Assembly: GCF_000272405.2 (NCBI RefSeq)
Contig: NZ_AJZM02000095.1
Location: 1-28,488 of the forward strand
Source of the DNA: Vibrio tasmaniensis 1F-187
Lineage (GTDB): Bacteria; Pseudomonadota; Gammaproteobacteria; Enterobacterales; Vibrionaceae
Length of the DNA: 28,488 bases
Reading direction: 5' to 3'
Shown here: positions 16,265-25,367 of the stretch, piece after piece
Layout: each line of letters begins with the position of its first letter
Position numbering within the stretch: position 1 is the first letter of the stretch
Translations under genes and position numbers: made by a program
Notes under the pieces: generated by a model
What the model was told of the DNA's origin: nothing
The model's input: the letters and a program-made list of their open reading frames with translations, nothing else
Database searches by the model: none

Positions 16265-17677
16265 TTATAGAACGTGAACAGATGCTGTGTTTGTAGTACC
16301 AGAAGCGACTAGAGCACCAGAAACCATAACTACGATGTCGCCTTTGTTACCTAGGCCAGATTGTAGAGCGATTTCTTTACCGTTGATGTAGAACGCGTCT
16401 GTGTTCTCGATAGAGTCAACAAGAACTGGCTTAACACCTTTAGTAAGAACTAGCTGTGCAGCTGTCTTTTCGTTAGTTGTTAAAGCAAGGATGTTTGCAG
16501 TTGGGAAGTACTTACGTACTGAACGTGCAGACTTACCGCCTTCAGTTGCAACAACGATTAGAGGAGCAGCTAGCTTCTCTGCTGTGTCTACAGCGCCTTT
16601 ACATACTGCTTCAGTGATGCGTAGACGTGGGCTGTCTAGACGAGAACCTAGCTCAGCTTTAAGAGCTGAATCAGTACGGTTCGCGATTTGAGCCATGATA
16701 GTAACAGCTTCAACTGGGTACTTACCTTTAGCAGTTTCACCAGAAAGCATTACTGCATCAGTACCATCCATGATTGCGTTCGCAACGTCACCCGCTTCTG
16801 CACGAGTTGGACGTGGGTTGCTGATCATAGAGTCAAGCATTTGAGTTGCAGTGATAACCATCTTACGTGCGCGGTTACACTTCTCGATCATCATCTTCTG
16901 AGCGAAGATTACTTCTTCAGCTGGGATTTCAACACCTAGGTCACCACGAGCAACCATGATGCCGTCAGAAGCTTCAAGGATTGAATCGAAGTTATCTACA
17001 CCTTCTTGGTTTTCAATCTTAGAAATGATGTGGATGTTCTCGCCGCCATTAGCGTTTAGAAGCTCACGGATTTCTTTAACATCTTCTTCTTTACGAATGA
17101 AAGAAGCAGCTACGAAATCAACGCCTTGCTCACAACCAAACTTAAGGTCAGCTTTGTCTTTCTCAGAAAGAGCTGGAAGTTGAACAGAAACGCCAGGAAG
17201 GTTAACACCTTTGTTTTCGCCTAGAGCACCGTTGTTAAGAACTTTACACTTAACTTCAGTTTCTGTTGTTGCGATAACTTCCATTTCGATTAGGCCATCA
17301 TCAACAAGGATAGTGTTACCTGCTGTTAAGTCCTTAGCGAAACCTAGGTAAGTTACTGCTACTACGTCTTTGTTACCAACAACTGTTGCGTCAGTTGTGA
17401 AAGTGAACTCTTGACCAGCTACTAGATCTACGTCGTTACCATCTTCAAGTTTGATAGTACGGATTTCTGGACCTTTAGTATCTAGAAGGATCGCAAGTTG
17501 CTCACCATTGTTTTCCATTACTTTACGGAAGTTCGCGATACGAGTGCCGTGCTCTGCGAAATCACCGTGAGAGAAGTTAAGACGCATAACGTTCATGCCA
17601 GCATCTACTAGTTCAGTTAGCTTCTCTACAGATTCAGTTTTAGGGCCAATCGTACATACGATTTTGGTCTTTTTCAT
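16265..17677 (-). CDS. pykF: Pyruvate kinase, type I
   Basis: A 470-residue glycolytic enzyme that transfers phosphate from phosphoenolpyruvate to ADP, the same length as E. coli PykF. It opens [16 protein letters not shown] and has the substrate-binding RLNFSHG, the active-site stretch [10 protein letters not shown] with the catalytic Lys, [11 protein letters not shown], and [20 protein letters not shown]. The C-terminal domain (about 350-470) corresponds to the allosteric fructose-1,6-bisphosphate site of type I enzymes. GGAG lies about 11 bases before the ATG. It is transcribed away from the DeoR-glmS pair across a 429-bp gap. Confidence 0.95.
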   Translation of the reverse strand: MKKTKIVCTIGPKTESVEKLTELVDAGMNVMRLNFSHGDFAEHGTRIANFRKVMENNGEQLAILLDTKGPEIRTIKLEDGNDVDLVAGQEFTFTTDATVVGNKDVVAVTYLGFAKDLTAGNTILVDDGLIEMEVIATTETEVKCKVLNNGALGENKGVNLPGVSVQLPALSEKDKADLKFGCEQGVDFVAASFIRKEEDVKEIRELLNANGGENIHIISKIENQEGVDNFDSILEASDGIMVARGDLGVEIPAEEVIFAQKMMIEKCNRARKMVITATQMLDSMISNPRPTRAEAGDVANAIMDGTDAVMLSGETAKGKYPVEAVTIMAQIANRTDSALKAELGSRLDSPRLRITEAVCKGAVDTAEKLAAPLIVVATEGGKSARSVRKYFPTANILALTTNEKTAAQLVLTKGVKPVLVDSIENTDAFYINGKEIALQSGLGNKGDIVVMVSGALVASGTTNTASVHVL

Positions 17678-18106
17678 GGAAGGTACTCTCCGGTAAGTAT
17701 TGTTACAATTTGGAATTTATTTAAGTTCTGAAGATTGGTCCGCTACATCAACATTTTGTGCCTGTTGTGTAAAAGCGCGGGACTTCCAATATGTCCTTCA
17801 GAGTTGTAAGTCTTTCATCAATTTTAGTCATTTTATGACCAAAAGATTTTGATTCAATATCGGTTTTCTGTGACTTACCCCACTATATAAGCGGTAAGTT
17901 GCAAAAAAATAACAGTCAGTTTTGTAATTTTTTTTCTTTTCGGGTGCGGATTCTACCACCTAATGAGTTCAATATCACTGCTTAACAATTGTCTTAGGAC
18001 AAGGTTTTATCGCTATTTATTAATTTTTTGGATCAAAATAAATGGACTAAATAGTTTCGTTGTAACTATAATATGTTTCACATCGAAACCTAATGGCCTT
18101 TTTTAA
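17678..18106. promoter_or_regulatory. Divergent control region between pykF and the DeoR gene
   Basis: No gene is seen. Two symmetric elements stand out. At 17822-17844, TTTT-A-GTCAT-TTT-ATGAC-C-AAAA is a near-perfect 23-bp inverted repeat with one mismatch per arm. At 17873-17899, ACTTACC and GGTAAGT form 7-bp arms 13 bp apart. Both lie 145-222 bp upstream of the pykF start and could be regulator sites. No convincing Cra (FruR) box was found by eye. Confidence 0.5.
18043..18089 (+). promoter_or_regulatory. DeoR gene promoter with overlapping operator
   Basis: TGGACT (18043-18048), 18 bp, consensus -10 TATAAT (18067-18072). GTTTC (18075-18079) and GAAAC (18085-18089) form an inverted repeat across the likely transcription start, and another TTTCG lies at 18055-18059. 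Repeated TTTCG/CGAAA blocks are common in DeoR-family operators, so autoregulation is likely but unproven. Confidence 0.55.
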
Positions 18107-18877
18107 ATGTCGAAACGAAATACCCAGCTCAGAAGACATGCAATTTCTAACCTAGTGAATGAAAAAGGGGAGGTTAGTGTTGATGAATTATCCGCTAAGT
18201 TCGAAACCTCAGAGGTCACGATTAGAAAGGACTTGGCGTCTTTAGAGAAAAACGGTCAGCTTTTACGCCGTTATGGTGGTGCGATTTCGTTACCTAAAGA
18301 GGTTGTCAACGAAGAGCTGTGTCCACAAGTTTCGACTCGAAAGATTTCATTAGCGAAAGCCGCTGCAGATTTAATTCGCGACCATAATCGCATTGTGATC
18401 GATAGCGGTAGCACGACAGGAGCGCTAATTCAGCAGCTCAATAGCAAGCGTGGTTTAGTTGTGATGACCAACTCGTTGCACGTTGCTAATGCACTTAATG
18501 AGTTGGAAAGTGAACCAACACTGCTAATGACCGGCGGCACTTGGGATACCCATTCGGATTCTTTTCAAGGCAAAGTCGCAGAGTCAGTACTTCGTGCTTA
18601 CGATTTTGATCAACTATTTATCGGGGCTGATGGTATCGACCTTGATAGAGGCACAACCACGTTCAATGAATTGGTTGGTCTAAGTAAAGTAATGGCTGAA
18701 GTGTCACGAGAAGTGATCGTGATGGTTGAGTCTGAAAAAGTGGGACGAAAGATCCCCAATTTAGAGTTGGCTTGGAACCACATCGACATTTTGATTACCG
18801 ATACAGATTTGAGCAAAGAATCTCAAGCAAGTATCGAATCACATGATGTTCGTGTGATCTTGACTGATCCAGCGTAA
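18107..18877 (+). CDS. DeoR-family sugar-phosphate-sensing regulator upstream of glmS
   Basis: A 256-residue DeoR regulator. The N-terminal winged helix-turn-helix (about 6-60) contains VSVDELSAKFETSEVTIRKD and the family signature LLRRYGGA. The C-terminal sugar-phosphate sensor domain carries IDSGSTTGALIQQL, MTGGT and FIGADGID. glmS lies 107 bp downstream on the same strand with no terminator between, which suggests it controls, or is co-transcribed with, amino-sugar synthesis. The effector might be a hexosamine phosphate; that is inference. There is no clear ribosome binding site before ATG 18107 (the upstream sequence is T-rich), so translation may be weak. Confidence 0.88.
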   Translation: MSKRNTQLRRHAISNLVNEKGEVSVDELSAKFETSEVTIRKDLASLEKNGQLLRRYGGAISLPKEVVNEELCPQVSTRKISLAKAAADLIRDHNRIVIDSGSTTGALIQQLNSKRGLVVMTNSLHVANALNELESEPTLLMTGGTWDTHSDSFQGKVAESVLRAYDFDQLFIGADGIDLDRGTTTFNELVGLSKVMAEVSREVIVMVESEKVGRKIPNLELAWNHIDILITDTDLSKESQASIESHDVRVILTDPA

Positions 18878-18984
18878 AAACAAATTTAAATATTATGCAT
18901 TTACCTTCCTATAATTAATCTTAATAAAGATCTGGCCTTTGCTTGCTGCCAATAGGAATAAAACGAAATTGATGGAGTGAAACT

Positions 18985-20817
18985 ATGTGTGGAATTGTTG
19001 GTGCAGTAGCACAGCGTGATGTAGCCGAAATTTTAGTAGAAGGCCTTCGCCGCCTAGAATACCGAGGCTACGATTCAGCGGGTGTCGCTGTAGTTGATAG
19101 CGAATCTAACCTAACTCGTGTACGCCGCCTTGGTAAAGTACAAGAGCTAGCAGACGCAGTCGATCAACAACATGTTATTGGCGGTACTGGTATAGCTCAT
19201 ACACGTTGGGCGACACACGGTGAGCCTTCTGAAGCAAACGCACACCCACACATGTCTGGTGATATTGCTGTTGTACACAATGGTATTATCGAAAACCACG
19301 AAGCACTGCGTGCTCTTCTTCAAGAGCGTGGTTATGTGTTTACTTCACAAACGGATACTGAAGTTATCGCTCATCTTGTTGAGTGGGAACTTCGCACGTC
19401 AGCTTCTTTGGTTGAAGCTCTGCAAAAAACAGCAAAACAATTAGACGGTGCATACGGCACAGTGGCGGTTGATCGTAAAGATCCTAGCCGTATCGTTGTT
19501 GCTCGTTCTGGTAGCCCAATCGTTATCGGTTTTGGTGTGGGCGAGAACTTCCTTGCTTCTGACCAACTAGCGCTATTAAGCGTAACTCGTCGCTTCATGT
19601 ACTTAGAAGAGGGTGATGTTGCTGAGGTGACTCGTCGTGATGTAACAGTATTTGATGTAGCGGGCGAGCGTGTAGAGCGTGAAATCGTTGAATCAAACGC
19701 AGAACACGATGCAGGTGATAAAGGTCAATACCGTCACTTCATGCAGAAAGAGATCTTTGAGCAGCCAACAGCGCTGATCAACACAATGGAAGGTCGTATC
19801 TCTGACACTTCTGTAATCACTAATGCAATCGGTGTTAAAGCGGAAGAGATCCTAAGCAAGGTAGAACACGTGCAGATCATCGCATGTGGTACGTCTTACA
19901 ACTCAGGCATGGCAGCTCGTTACTGGTTTGAGTCTCTAGCAGGCGTAAGCTGTGACGTAGAGATTGCCTCTGAATTCCGTTACCGTGATTTCGTTGTTCG
20001 CCCGAACAGCCTATTGGTGACTCTGTCTCAGTCTGGTGAAACGGCGGATACGCTTGCTGCACTTCGTCTTGCAAAAGAAAAAGGTTACATGTCGGCAATG
20101 ACTATCTGTAACGTTGCGGGTTCTTCGCTAGTTCGTGAATCTGATTTTGCCTTCATGACTCGCGCAGGAACTGAGATCGGCGTTGCTTCAACTAAAGCCT
20201 TCACGACACAGCTAGCGGCTATGCTGATGATGGTAACGTCAATTGGTCGTCTACAAGGTCGCATCAATGAAGAGAAAGAAGCTGAGATCGTTCAAGCACT
20301 GCATCAACTGCCTGCTGATATCGAGAAAGCATTGGCGTTTGATAAAGAGATCGAAGCGCTAGCACCTGATTTTGCTGATAAGCATCACACACTGTTCTTG
20401 GGGCGTGGTGAGTTCTACCCAATCGCGATGGAAGCGTCTCTTAAACTGAAAGAGATCTCTTACATCCACGCAGAAGCATACGCGGCTGGCGAGCTTAAGC
20501 ACGGTCCTTTGGCTCTTATCGATGCAGATATGCCAGTCGTCGTTATTGCACCAAGCAACGACTTGCTAGAGAAACTGAAATCAAACGTTGAAGAAGTACG
20601 TGCTCGTGGCGGTCTACTTTACGTATTCGCAGATGAAGATGCAGGCTTTGAAAGCGATGAGAACATGAAGATCATCAAGATGCCTCACGTAAGTGAAGTA
20701 ACAGCACCTATCTACTACACAGTACCGATGCAGTTGTTGTCTTACCACGTAGCGCTAATCAAAGGTACTGACGTTGACCAACCTCGTAACCTTGCGAAAG
20801 CGGTTACGGTTGAGTAA
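18985..20817 (+). CDS. glmS: Glutamine-fructose-6-phosphate aminotransferase
   Basis: A 610-residue enzyme making glucosamine-6-phosphate for peptidoglycan and LPS. Met removal exposes the catalytic N-terminal Cys in MCGIVGAV. The glutaminase domain (to about 240) has [31 protein letters not shown] and [10 protein letters not shown]. Two SIS isomerase domains follow with [19 protein letters not shown], and [18 protein letters not shown]. The C-terminus [13 protein letters not shown] holds the conserved tail. The length matches E. coli GlmS (609). GGAG precedes the ATG. A -10 TATAAT at 18910-18915 with a poor -35 could give a private promoter besides read-through from the DeoR gene. No glmS ribozyme is seen, as expected in a gammaproteobacterium. 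Confidence 0.96.
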   Translation: MCGIVGAVAQRDVAEILVEGLRRLEYRGYDSAGVAVVDSESNLTRVRRLGKVQELADAVDQQHVIGGTGIAHTRWATHGEPSEANAHPHMSGDIAVVHNGIIENHEALRALLQERGYVFTSQTDTEVIAHLVEWELRTSASLVEALQKTAKQLDGAYGTVAVDRKDPSRIVVARSGSPIVIGFGVGENFLASDQLALLSVTRRFMYLEEGDVAEVTRRDVTVFDVAGERVEREIVESNAEHDAGDKGQYRHFMQKEIFEQPTALINTMEGRISDTSVITNAIGVKAEEILSKVEHVQIIACGTSYNSGMAARYWFESLAGVSCDVEIASEFRYRDFVVRPNSLLVTLSQSGETADTLAALRLAKEKGYMSAMTICNVAGSSLVRESDFAFMTRAGTEIGVASTKAFTTQLAAMLMMVTSIGRLQGRINEEKEAEIVQALHQLPADIEKALAFDKEIEALAPDFADKHHTLFLGRGEFYPIAMEASLKLKEISYIHAEAYAAGELKHGPLALIDADMPVVVIAPSNDLLEKLKSNVEEVRARGGLLYVFADEDAGFESDENMKIIKMPHVSEVTAPIYYTVPMQLLSYHVALIKGTDVDQPRNLAKAVTVE

Positions 20818-20834
20818 CCATAGCATTAGATATT

Positions 20835-20863
20835 AAGAAGCCCATCCAGTGATGGGCTTCTTT
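20835..20863 (+). terminator. glmS terminator (possibly shared with metY)
   Basis: AAGAAGCCCATC (20835-20846), loop CAGT, GATGGGCTTCTT (20851-20862): a 12-bp perfect stem followed by T. It lies between convergent genes and could also serve metY, though the minus-strand T-run is weaker. Confidence 0.92.
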
Positions 20864-20915
20864 GTGTCTGTTAGTTAACGATCAGTGTTGGATCTAGCTT
20901 TAACGGCGTTCAGCG

Positions 20916-22184
20916 TTAAGCATTAAGTGCTTGCTCTAGGTCAGCCAAGATATCGTCAATGTGCTCGATACCTACTGAGAGACGAATCATCTCTGGTGAC
21001 ACACCTGCTTGCTTTTGTTCCGCTTCGCTTAATTGACGGTGTGTTGTAGAAGCAGGGTGACAAGCGAGAGATTTTGCATCACCAATGTTCACCAAGCGCT
21101 TGAAGATTTGCAGCGCATCATAGAAACGAACACCGGCTTCATAACCATCTTTCAAGCCAAAAGATAAAATGGCAGACGGCTTACCTTGCATGTATTTCTC
21201 AGCCAGCGGATAGAACTCAGACGTTGGTAAACCAGCGTAGCTCACCCAACTCACTTTCTCATTTTGCTGAAGGTACTCTGCTACTTTTAGTGCGTTCTCT
21301 GTGTGTCGCTCCATGCGTAACGACAACGTTTCTAGACCTTGCATTAGCATGAAGGCATTTATGGGTGACAATGCTGCACCTGTATTACGTAGTGGAACCG
21401 TTCGAGCGCGGCCAATAAACGCGGCTTCGCCAAAGGCTTCGGTATACACCACACCGTGGTAAGAAGGTTCTGGTTGATTAAATACTGGGAAGCGATCTTT
21501 GTGCTCTGCCCATGGGAATTTGCCTGAGTCGACAATCACGCCACCCAATGTTGTTCCGTGACCACCAACGTATTTGGTGAGTGAGTGCACCACAATATCA
21601 GCACCAAAATCGATAGGTTTACACAACACAGGTGTCGCCACCGTGTTATCGACAATCACAGGTACACCTTGTGCGTGAGCAAGCTCAGCCACACGTTCTA
21701 AGTCGATGATATTACCAGCTGGGTTACCGATACTTTCGCAGTAAACCGCTTTGGTTTTGTCATCGATCAGTGCCGCTAGGCTTTCTGGTTTGTCGTCTTT
21801 GGCAAAGCGAACTTCTATCCCTTGGTTTGGCAGCATGTGAGCAAATAGAGTGTAAGTACCGCCGTAAAGCTGAGGCGTTGAAACGATGTTATCACCGATT
21901 TGTGCCAACGTTTGAATGGCGTAGTTGATCGCCGCGCTGCCCGCACTCACCACTAAGCCTGCAATACCACCTTCTAAGGCCGCCATGCGTTTTTCCAACA
22001 CATCGTTGGTTGGGTTCATTATGCGAGTGTAGATATTACCGGGTACCGCAAGATTAAACAGGTCTGCACCGTGTTGTGCGTCATCGAATTCGTAAGCAAC
22101 GGTTTGGTAAATAGGGGTCGCAACTGATTTGGTTGTTGGATCAGTTTCGTAGCCGAAGTGAATCGAGAGCGTTTCGTCTTTCAT
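20916..22184 (-). CDS. metY: O-acetylhomoserine sulfhydrylase (aminocarboxypropyltransferase)
   Basis: A 422-residue PLP enzyme of the Cys/Met metabolism family. It starts KDETLSIHFGYETDPTT, and has the YTRIMNPTNDVLEKR phosphate-binding region, the SAGSAAINYA helix, the Asp-bearing PVIVDNTVATP, and the PLP lysine in HSLTKYVGGHG. Length and motifs favour the O-acetylhomoserine sulfhydrylase (MetY/Met17) branch, which makes homocysteine from O-acetylhomoserine and sulfide, over cystathionine gamma-synthase (about 390). GGGAAGAA precedes the ATG. A -10-like TATACT lies near 22250-22255 on the minus strand, with no good -35. No MetJ box tandem or SAM riboswitch was seen. Confidence 0.88.
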   Translation of the reverse strand: MKDETLSIHFGYETDPTTKSVATPIYQTVAYEFDDAQHGADLFNLAVPGNIYTRIMNPTNDVLEKRMAALEGGIAGLVVSAGSAAINYAIQTLAQIGDNIVSTPQLYGGTYTLFAHMLPNQGIEVRFAKDDKPESLAALIDDKTKAVYCESIGNPAGNIIDLERVAELAHAQGVPVIVDNTVATPVLCKPIDFGADIVVHSLTKYVGGHGTTLGGVIVDSGKFPWAEHKDRFPVFNQPEPSYHGVVYTEAFGEAAFIGRARTVPLRNTGAALSPINAFMLMQGLETLSLRMERHTENALKVAEYLQQNEKVSWVSYAGLPTSEFYPLAEKYMQGKPSAILSFGLKDGYEAGVRFYDALQIFKRLVNIGDAKSLACHPASTTHRQLSEAEQKQAGVSPEMIRLSVGIEHIDDILADLEQALNA

Positions 22185-22345
22185 GTTTCTTCCCTGAACG
22201 ATTGAATTATCTATGTACTCTCATATTGCCGATTTTTTTATAAAAGAAAAGTATATTTAGTCACAGAGAGGGAATTGGAATTGCGTGTGGGACAATTCGT
22301 TATTTGTAGGAAATACAGCGGTGAGTTGTACAGCTTCAGAAAAGC

Positions 22346-22380
22346 AAAAAGCCAGAGCAGTGTGAACTGTTCTGGCTTTT
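22346..22380 (-). terminator. Terminator of the disrupted tRNA gene
   Basis: On the minus strand AAAAGCCAGA pairs with TCTGGCTTTT, extended by four more inner pairs around a six-base loop, then T residues. It begins only 6 bases after the tRNA CCA end, the normal position for a tRNA terminator. This shows that this side is the original chromosome. Confidence 0.9.
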
Positions 22381-22386
22381 CTAATT

Positions 22387-22412
22387 TGGTGGCCCCTCCC
22401 AGATTTGAACTG
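22387..22412 (-). other. tRNA 3'-end fragment: attachment-site scar
   Basis: Read on the minus strand: CAG TTCAAAT CTGGG AGGGGCC A CCA. This gives the last T-stem bases, a seven-base T-loop, the T-stem 3' strand, the acceptor 3' strand, a discriminator A and an encoded CCA. Upstream sequence does not continue the tRNA: only three of five T-stem pairs form, and no GGCCCC 5' end lies about 73 bp away. The acceptor AGGGGCC would suit a tRNA beginning GGCCCCT, such as the CAU-anticodon Ile tRNA; that identity is a guess. Roughly 26 bp of tRNA 3' end is the standard duplication left by tyrosine-integrase elements. Confidence 0.82.
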
Positions 22413-22656
22413 TTACCTGGGGGGCGGGGATCCATTTAATTGATGTCTAACTCGCGTTCATTTGATGATTTTCATATATATATCAATACTTAGAAAGTTT
22501 AATTTTGGATTGCTTAGGTGTGATTCCTCTCATTTTTAAATGCAATAATTAGGTTGTATTTAAAGTTGTCCAGCTTGATTGGGATGTAGTTGATTGATGC
22601 AAGCTGGTTTTTAGTAAATAGGGGTACTTTGTACTGTACTAACCCTAAACAATTTT

Positions 22657-22872
22657 CTATTGAGCTGGGATCAGTTCATATACAGAGCACTCTAGTTTTT
22701 CCGAAAGAACAAACACTTTTTCTAATGTGATGTTTTTTTCTCCGCGCTCTAACATACCAACGTAGTTAAGGCTAAAGCCACAAAGCACTGATAGTTCTTT
22801 CTGCAACAAGCCTTTCTTTTTTCTTTGGAAGGCTAGTCTTTCTCCGAATTCAATCGCAATCTTATTCTTCAT
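22657..22872 (-). CDS. Small XRE-family regulator, controller-protein-like
   Basis: A 71-residue single-domain lambda-repressor-type (HTH_3) protein. The helix-turn-helix lies at about 22-46: LLQKELSVLCGFSLNYVGML then ERGEKN. Helices 4 and 5 follow (ITLEKVFVLSEKLECSVYEL). Size and pattern resemble the controller (C) proteins of restriction-modification systems and short regulators of defence islands. The start at 22872 is chosen because the longer frame would begin with a GTG inside the operator palindrome and the likely transcription start lies downstream of that. The ribosome binding site is poor, as often in C genes. It is divergent from the 180-residue gene, across a 28-bp palindrome it probably binds. 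Confidence 0.82.
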   Translation of the reverse strand: MKNKIAIEFGERLAFQRKKKGLLQKELSVLCGFSLNYVGMLERGEKNITLEKVFVLSEKLECSVYELIPAQ

Positions 22873-22879
22873 CTTAATC

Positions 22880-22918
22880 TTGTGAAATATCACAAAACAC
22901 ACTATAGTGTGTTTTGTG
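22880..22918. promoter_or_regulatory. Divergent operator: 28-bp perfect palindrome plus a second inverted repeat
   Basis: CACAAAACACACTA (22891-22904) is followed directly by its exact reverse complement (22905-22918). The centre ACTATAGT gives a -10 box TATAGT on each strand. The plus-strand -10 (22903-22908) has a -35 TTGTGA (22880-22885) at 17 bp. A second, overlapping repeat TTGTGA, AATA, TCACAA spans 22880-22895. Half-sites TTGTG/CACAA therefore occur at 22880, 22891 and 22914, like the paired sites of controller proteins. Binding would cover both promoters. Confidence 0.75.
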
Positions 22919-22977
22919 GTTTACTAATCACTCAGCCTAGTTCAGTTTTCCGCTGTCTAATTTTGGCTGAATACCTC

Positions 22978-23007
22978 CCCACTGATGAGTAATCGTCAGT
23001 GGGTTTT
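22978..23007 (+). terminator. Terminator-like hairpin in the leader of the 180-residue gene
   Basis: CCCACTGA (22978-22985) pairs with TCAGTGGG (22996-23003), followed by TTTTC. It lies between the divergent promoter and the ATG at 23038, so read-through would be needed for expression. CAGCC (22933-22937) and GGCTG (22965-22969) can form another stem upstream. This may be an attenuator; the short T-run makes termination efficiency uncertain. Confidence 0.5.
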
Positions 23008-23037
23008 CTATATTTTTAAAACACGAATGAAAGCATA

Positions 23038-23580
23038 ATGAAACAAGTCGATTTTATAAAGCTACTATCTAGTAAGCTTCCCGAAACGTTCAAAACAGAG
23101 CAGCTTTTACTTATCTTGCTTGAGTCATCAAGCGACAACTTAGCCCTGCATGAAGTTCGAAAGTGTATGCATAACCATTTATACCGCCTAGAACAACAAA
23201 ACCTTGTTGAACGCCTTTGCCCGAAGCGTACTCAAAATGCATCATTTAAACGCCTATTCAGCTTTGAATCTGAAAGCTTAAACCTGTTTGAATCACTTTC
23301 AGTCCACACTGAAAAATCAGAGAACTCCGTTCACTTTCAACAATTTCAACTACACGTACAAAAGCTAAAAGAAGACACTAGTACACTAAGCAAAAAACGA
23401 GATGTATTCAGTCAACTTACTGAAGACTACAAAATGTACGAGTCACTCATCACACGCAAGTTATCCGAATTGGATACTGCGCTTCTAGATAAAAAAATTG
23501 AACTAGAAGTTATCCATGAACTGATGAGTGATATTGGTGAGACAAGTCCACCTAATGATCTTAGAGTATCTTCTGTATGA
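23038..23580 (+). CDS. Unknown protein: winged-helix-like N-terminus and coiled coil
   Basis: 180 residues, no family recognised. Residues about 18-76 (LLLILLESSSDNLALHEVRK, then LYRLEQQNLVERL and KRLFSFE) have the helix-helix-strand pattern of a winged-helix DNA-binding domain with a Cys at 43 and 61. Residues about 98-165 are rich in Leu, Lys and Glu with heptad-like spacing and probably form a coiled coil for dimerisation. The tail is short and polar. The gene is divergent from the XRE regulator and convergent with the helicase gene, whose stop is only 15 bp away. It may be a second regulator or an accessory of the defence pair. The ribosome binding site is weak. Confidence 0.7.
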   Translation: MKQVDFIKLLSSKLPETFKTEQLLLILLESSSDNLALHEVRKCMHNHLYRLEQQNLVERLCPKRTQNASFKRLFSFESESLNLFESLSVHTEKSENSVHFQQFQLHVQKLKEDTSTLSKKRDVFSQLTEDYKMYESLITRKLSELDTALLDKKIELEVIHELMSDIGETSPPNDLRVSSV

Positions 23581-23594
23581 GTGTGGTAGAAGAC

Positions 23595-25367
23595 TCAGAT
23601 CTGGTCATAGTTAGAGTAGTTTAAAGTGTGTAGTATTGGTGTAGGAACGTTCCTTCTCCCATTTTCAGCTATCAGGTGCAGATGTCTCTTTGCTCTTGAA
23701 GCAATTACATAAAGTAGCTTCTTAGCTGTGTTGACTTTATCTGTATCGGAAAAGTGTGGAACCATTCCTTCAAGTAAGCCAAAAGAAATAACGGTTTCAT
23801 ATTCTTCCCCTTTAACGCCATGAATAGAGGAGATTTTCACTCCCGTTTTAGGGATAAAAGCTCGTTTGAAATCTTCAATTGACCCTGCATAATCAATACC
23901 CTCGCTTCGAATTCTATCAATCCTTCTGTTTGAACTAGTTAGAAATGCTTCGCACTGCTCTTTTAGCGATGGTTCTTCATCGATCGAAAAGCCAACTGTA
24001 GATGAAAAGACATCGAACGCGGATGATAAGTATTGAAGACCATCTTGTTCATTTACATGTATTGAATTTATGATTCTAAGTAAATCTTTATCTTTTAATG
24101 AGCTATCACATAGATTCAGTTCTGACATTACCTGAAGAAGATCCCTAGCCCAAAATATTCGTTTGAAGTAAATATTAGGTGATGGTGTTGTTAATAGTAA
24201 CCTAGATAGCCGATACCAAAAATTCTCTCGATCTCTGTAAATAGGCGTTAGTCCTGGACCATCAAAAGAGTATTCAGGTAAGTTATTAGCAAGTCCTCTT
24301 GTGAGACTAGCAAGATGTATCCACCAAGGAGCAACAACACAAATTTCATTTGGAGGGATCTTTAATTCCTCAATATGATACCTCACTAAATTTGATATTT
24401 TGTCTACTAGCTGGTCTTTATGGATATTAGTACTATAGCTGATAAGCCCTATGTGATCTTTGTATTGAGAGTTAGACACCATCTTTGAATCGTAAACACG
24501 AAAGCTTTTGCAATAATCTACAATTCTATTTGAACTCCTATAATTTTTATCAAGCTCAAATACCTTTACGTCTTGATTGGTTAGATCTATAAGTTCTTTT
24601 AACTCAATAGCATAACCACCTAGGGAGCCAAAGATAGACTGGTTTGGATCACCAACTATGAAAAGATTGCTACGACCTTCCCCCGCCTTAATTATTGATG
24701 AGATAATCTGATACTGTAACTCTTTTGTATCTTGGAACTCATCCAATAAGATATGAGAGAAAATACCACTAAGCGACTTTGATATCTCTATGTTGTTCTT
24801 AATCAAAATATATGAGTAATGTAATATTTGTTCAAAGTCTATCTGTTTGTTTTTTAAGAGGATATCGTGATATCGAGCGATGGTTGAATGAACATTGGCA
24901 CTCTTATTATTCGTACAACTGACTTGAACTCCCTTTGTGTTTATGAAGTAGCCACAATCGAAATAGCTGATTCTAGGGTTAGAATATTGTGCAGATACAG
25001 CAGATATAATTTCTTCACTGGTATGGTTGTCTACTACAGTGAAGCCATGCTCTAGATCTGAAATATACTGTGCAAAAGGACGCAAAATCCAGTCAAGACA
25101 AAAAGAGTGAATAGTCCCAATCCATAGAGCTGAAGTGTCTACACCTAAATCTACAATTCTTTCTTTAATTTCATCAGCGGCTACATTTGTATATGTTATA
25201 GCTGCAATTTTTTTCTTTGTTAAGTTAATTTCTTCAAGCTCTTTTGCTAGCTTATAAACTAATGTTCTTGTCTTGCCACTGCCAGGGCAAGCAACTAGAT
25301 ATACATTCCCCTTGTATGCTATAGCTTCTCTTTGTTCATCATTTAATTCTTTAGAGTAATCAATCAT
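23595..25367 (-). CDS. UvrD/Rep-like helicase, Gabija GajB-type
   Basis: A 590-residue superfamily 1A helicase-like protein with all main motifs: Q motif LNDEQREA (8-15), Walker A ACPGSGKT (26-33), motif Ia AAITYTNVAADE (55-66), Walker B LLDEFQDT (207-214), motif III GDPNQSIF (239-246), motif IV NYRSS (275-279), motif V ISSIHGVKGEE (about 510-520) and motif VI LYVIASRAKR (552-561). It is far shorter than UvrD or Rep (about 670-720) and about 100 residues longer than the Bacillus GajB. Its ATG overlaps the end of the OLD-nuclease gene by 8 bp, so translation is coupled. In Gabija, GajB is thought to sense or process DNA ends and to act with GajA. Confidence 0.85.
   Translation of the reverse strand: MIDYSKELNDEQREAIAYKGNVYLVACPGSGKTRTLVYKLAKELEEINLTKKKIAAITYTNVAADEIKERIVDLGVDTSALWIGTIHSFCLDWILRPFAQYISDLEHGFTVVDNHTSEEIISAVSAQYSNPRISYFDCGYFINTKGVQVSCTNNKSANVHSTIARYHDILLKNKQIDFEQILHYSYILIKNNIEISKSLSGIFSHILLDEFQDTKELQYQIISSIIKAGEGRSNLFIVGDPNQSIFGSLGGYAIELKELIDLTNQDVKVFELDKNYRSSNRIVDYCKSFRVYDSKMVSNSQYKDHIGLISYSTNIHKDQLVDKISNLVRYHIEELKIPPNEICVVAPWWIHLASLTRGLANNLPEYSFDGPGLTPIYRDRENFWYRLSRLLLTTPSPNIYFKRIFWARDLLQVMSELNLCDSSLKDKDLLRIINSIHVNEQDGLQYLSSAFDVFSSTVGFSIDEEPSLKEQCEAFLTSSNRRIDRIRSEGIDYAGSIEDFKRAFIPKTGVKISSIHGVKGEEYETVISFGLLEGMVPHFSDTDKVNTAKKLLYVIASRAKRHLHLIAENGRRNVPTPILHTLNYSNYDQI

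Noticed and set aside
22185..22345. SAM riboswitch or MetJ operator upstream of metY
   Set aside because: No conserved SAM-riboswitch core and no tandem AGACGTCT-like boxes were seen on either strand.
22416..22433. G-run next to the tRNA scar as a quadruplex
   Set aside because: Only two G-tracts are present; an intramolecular quadruplex needs four.
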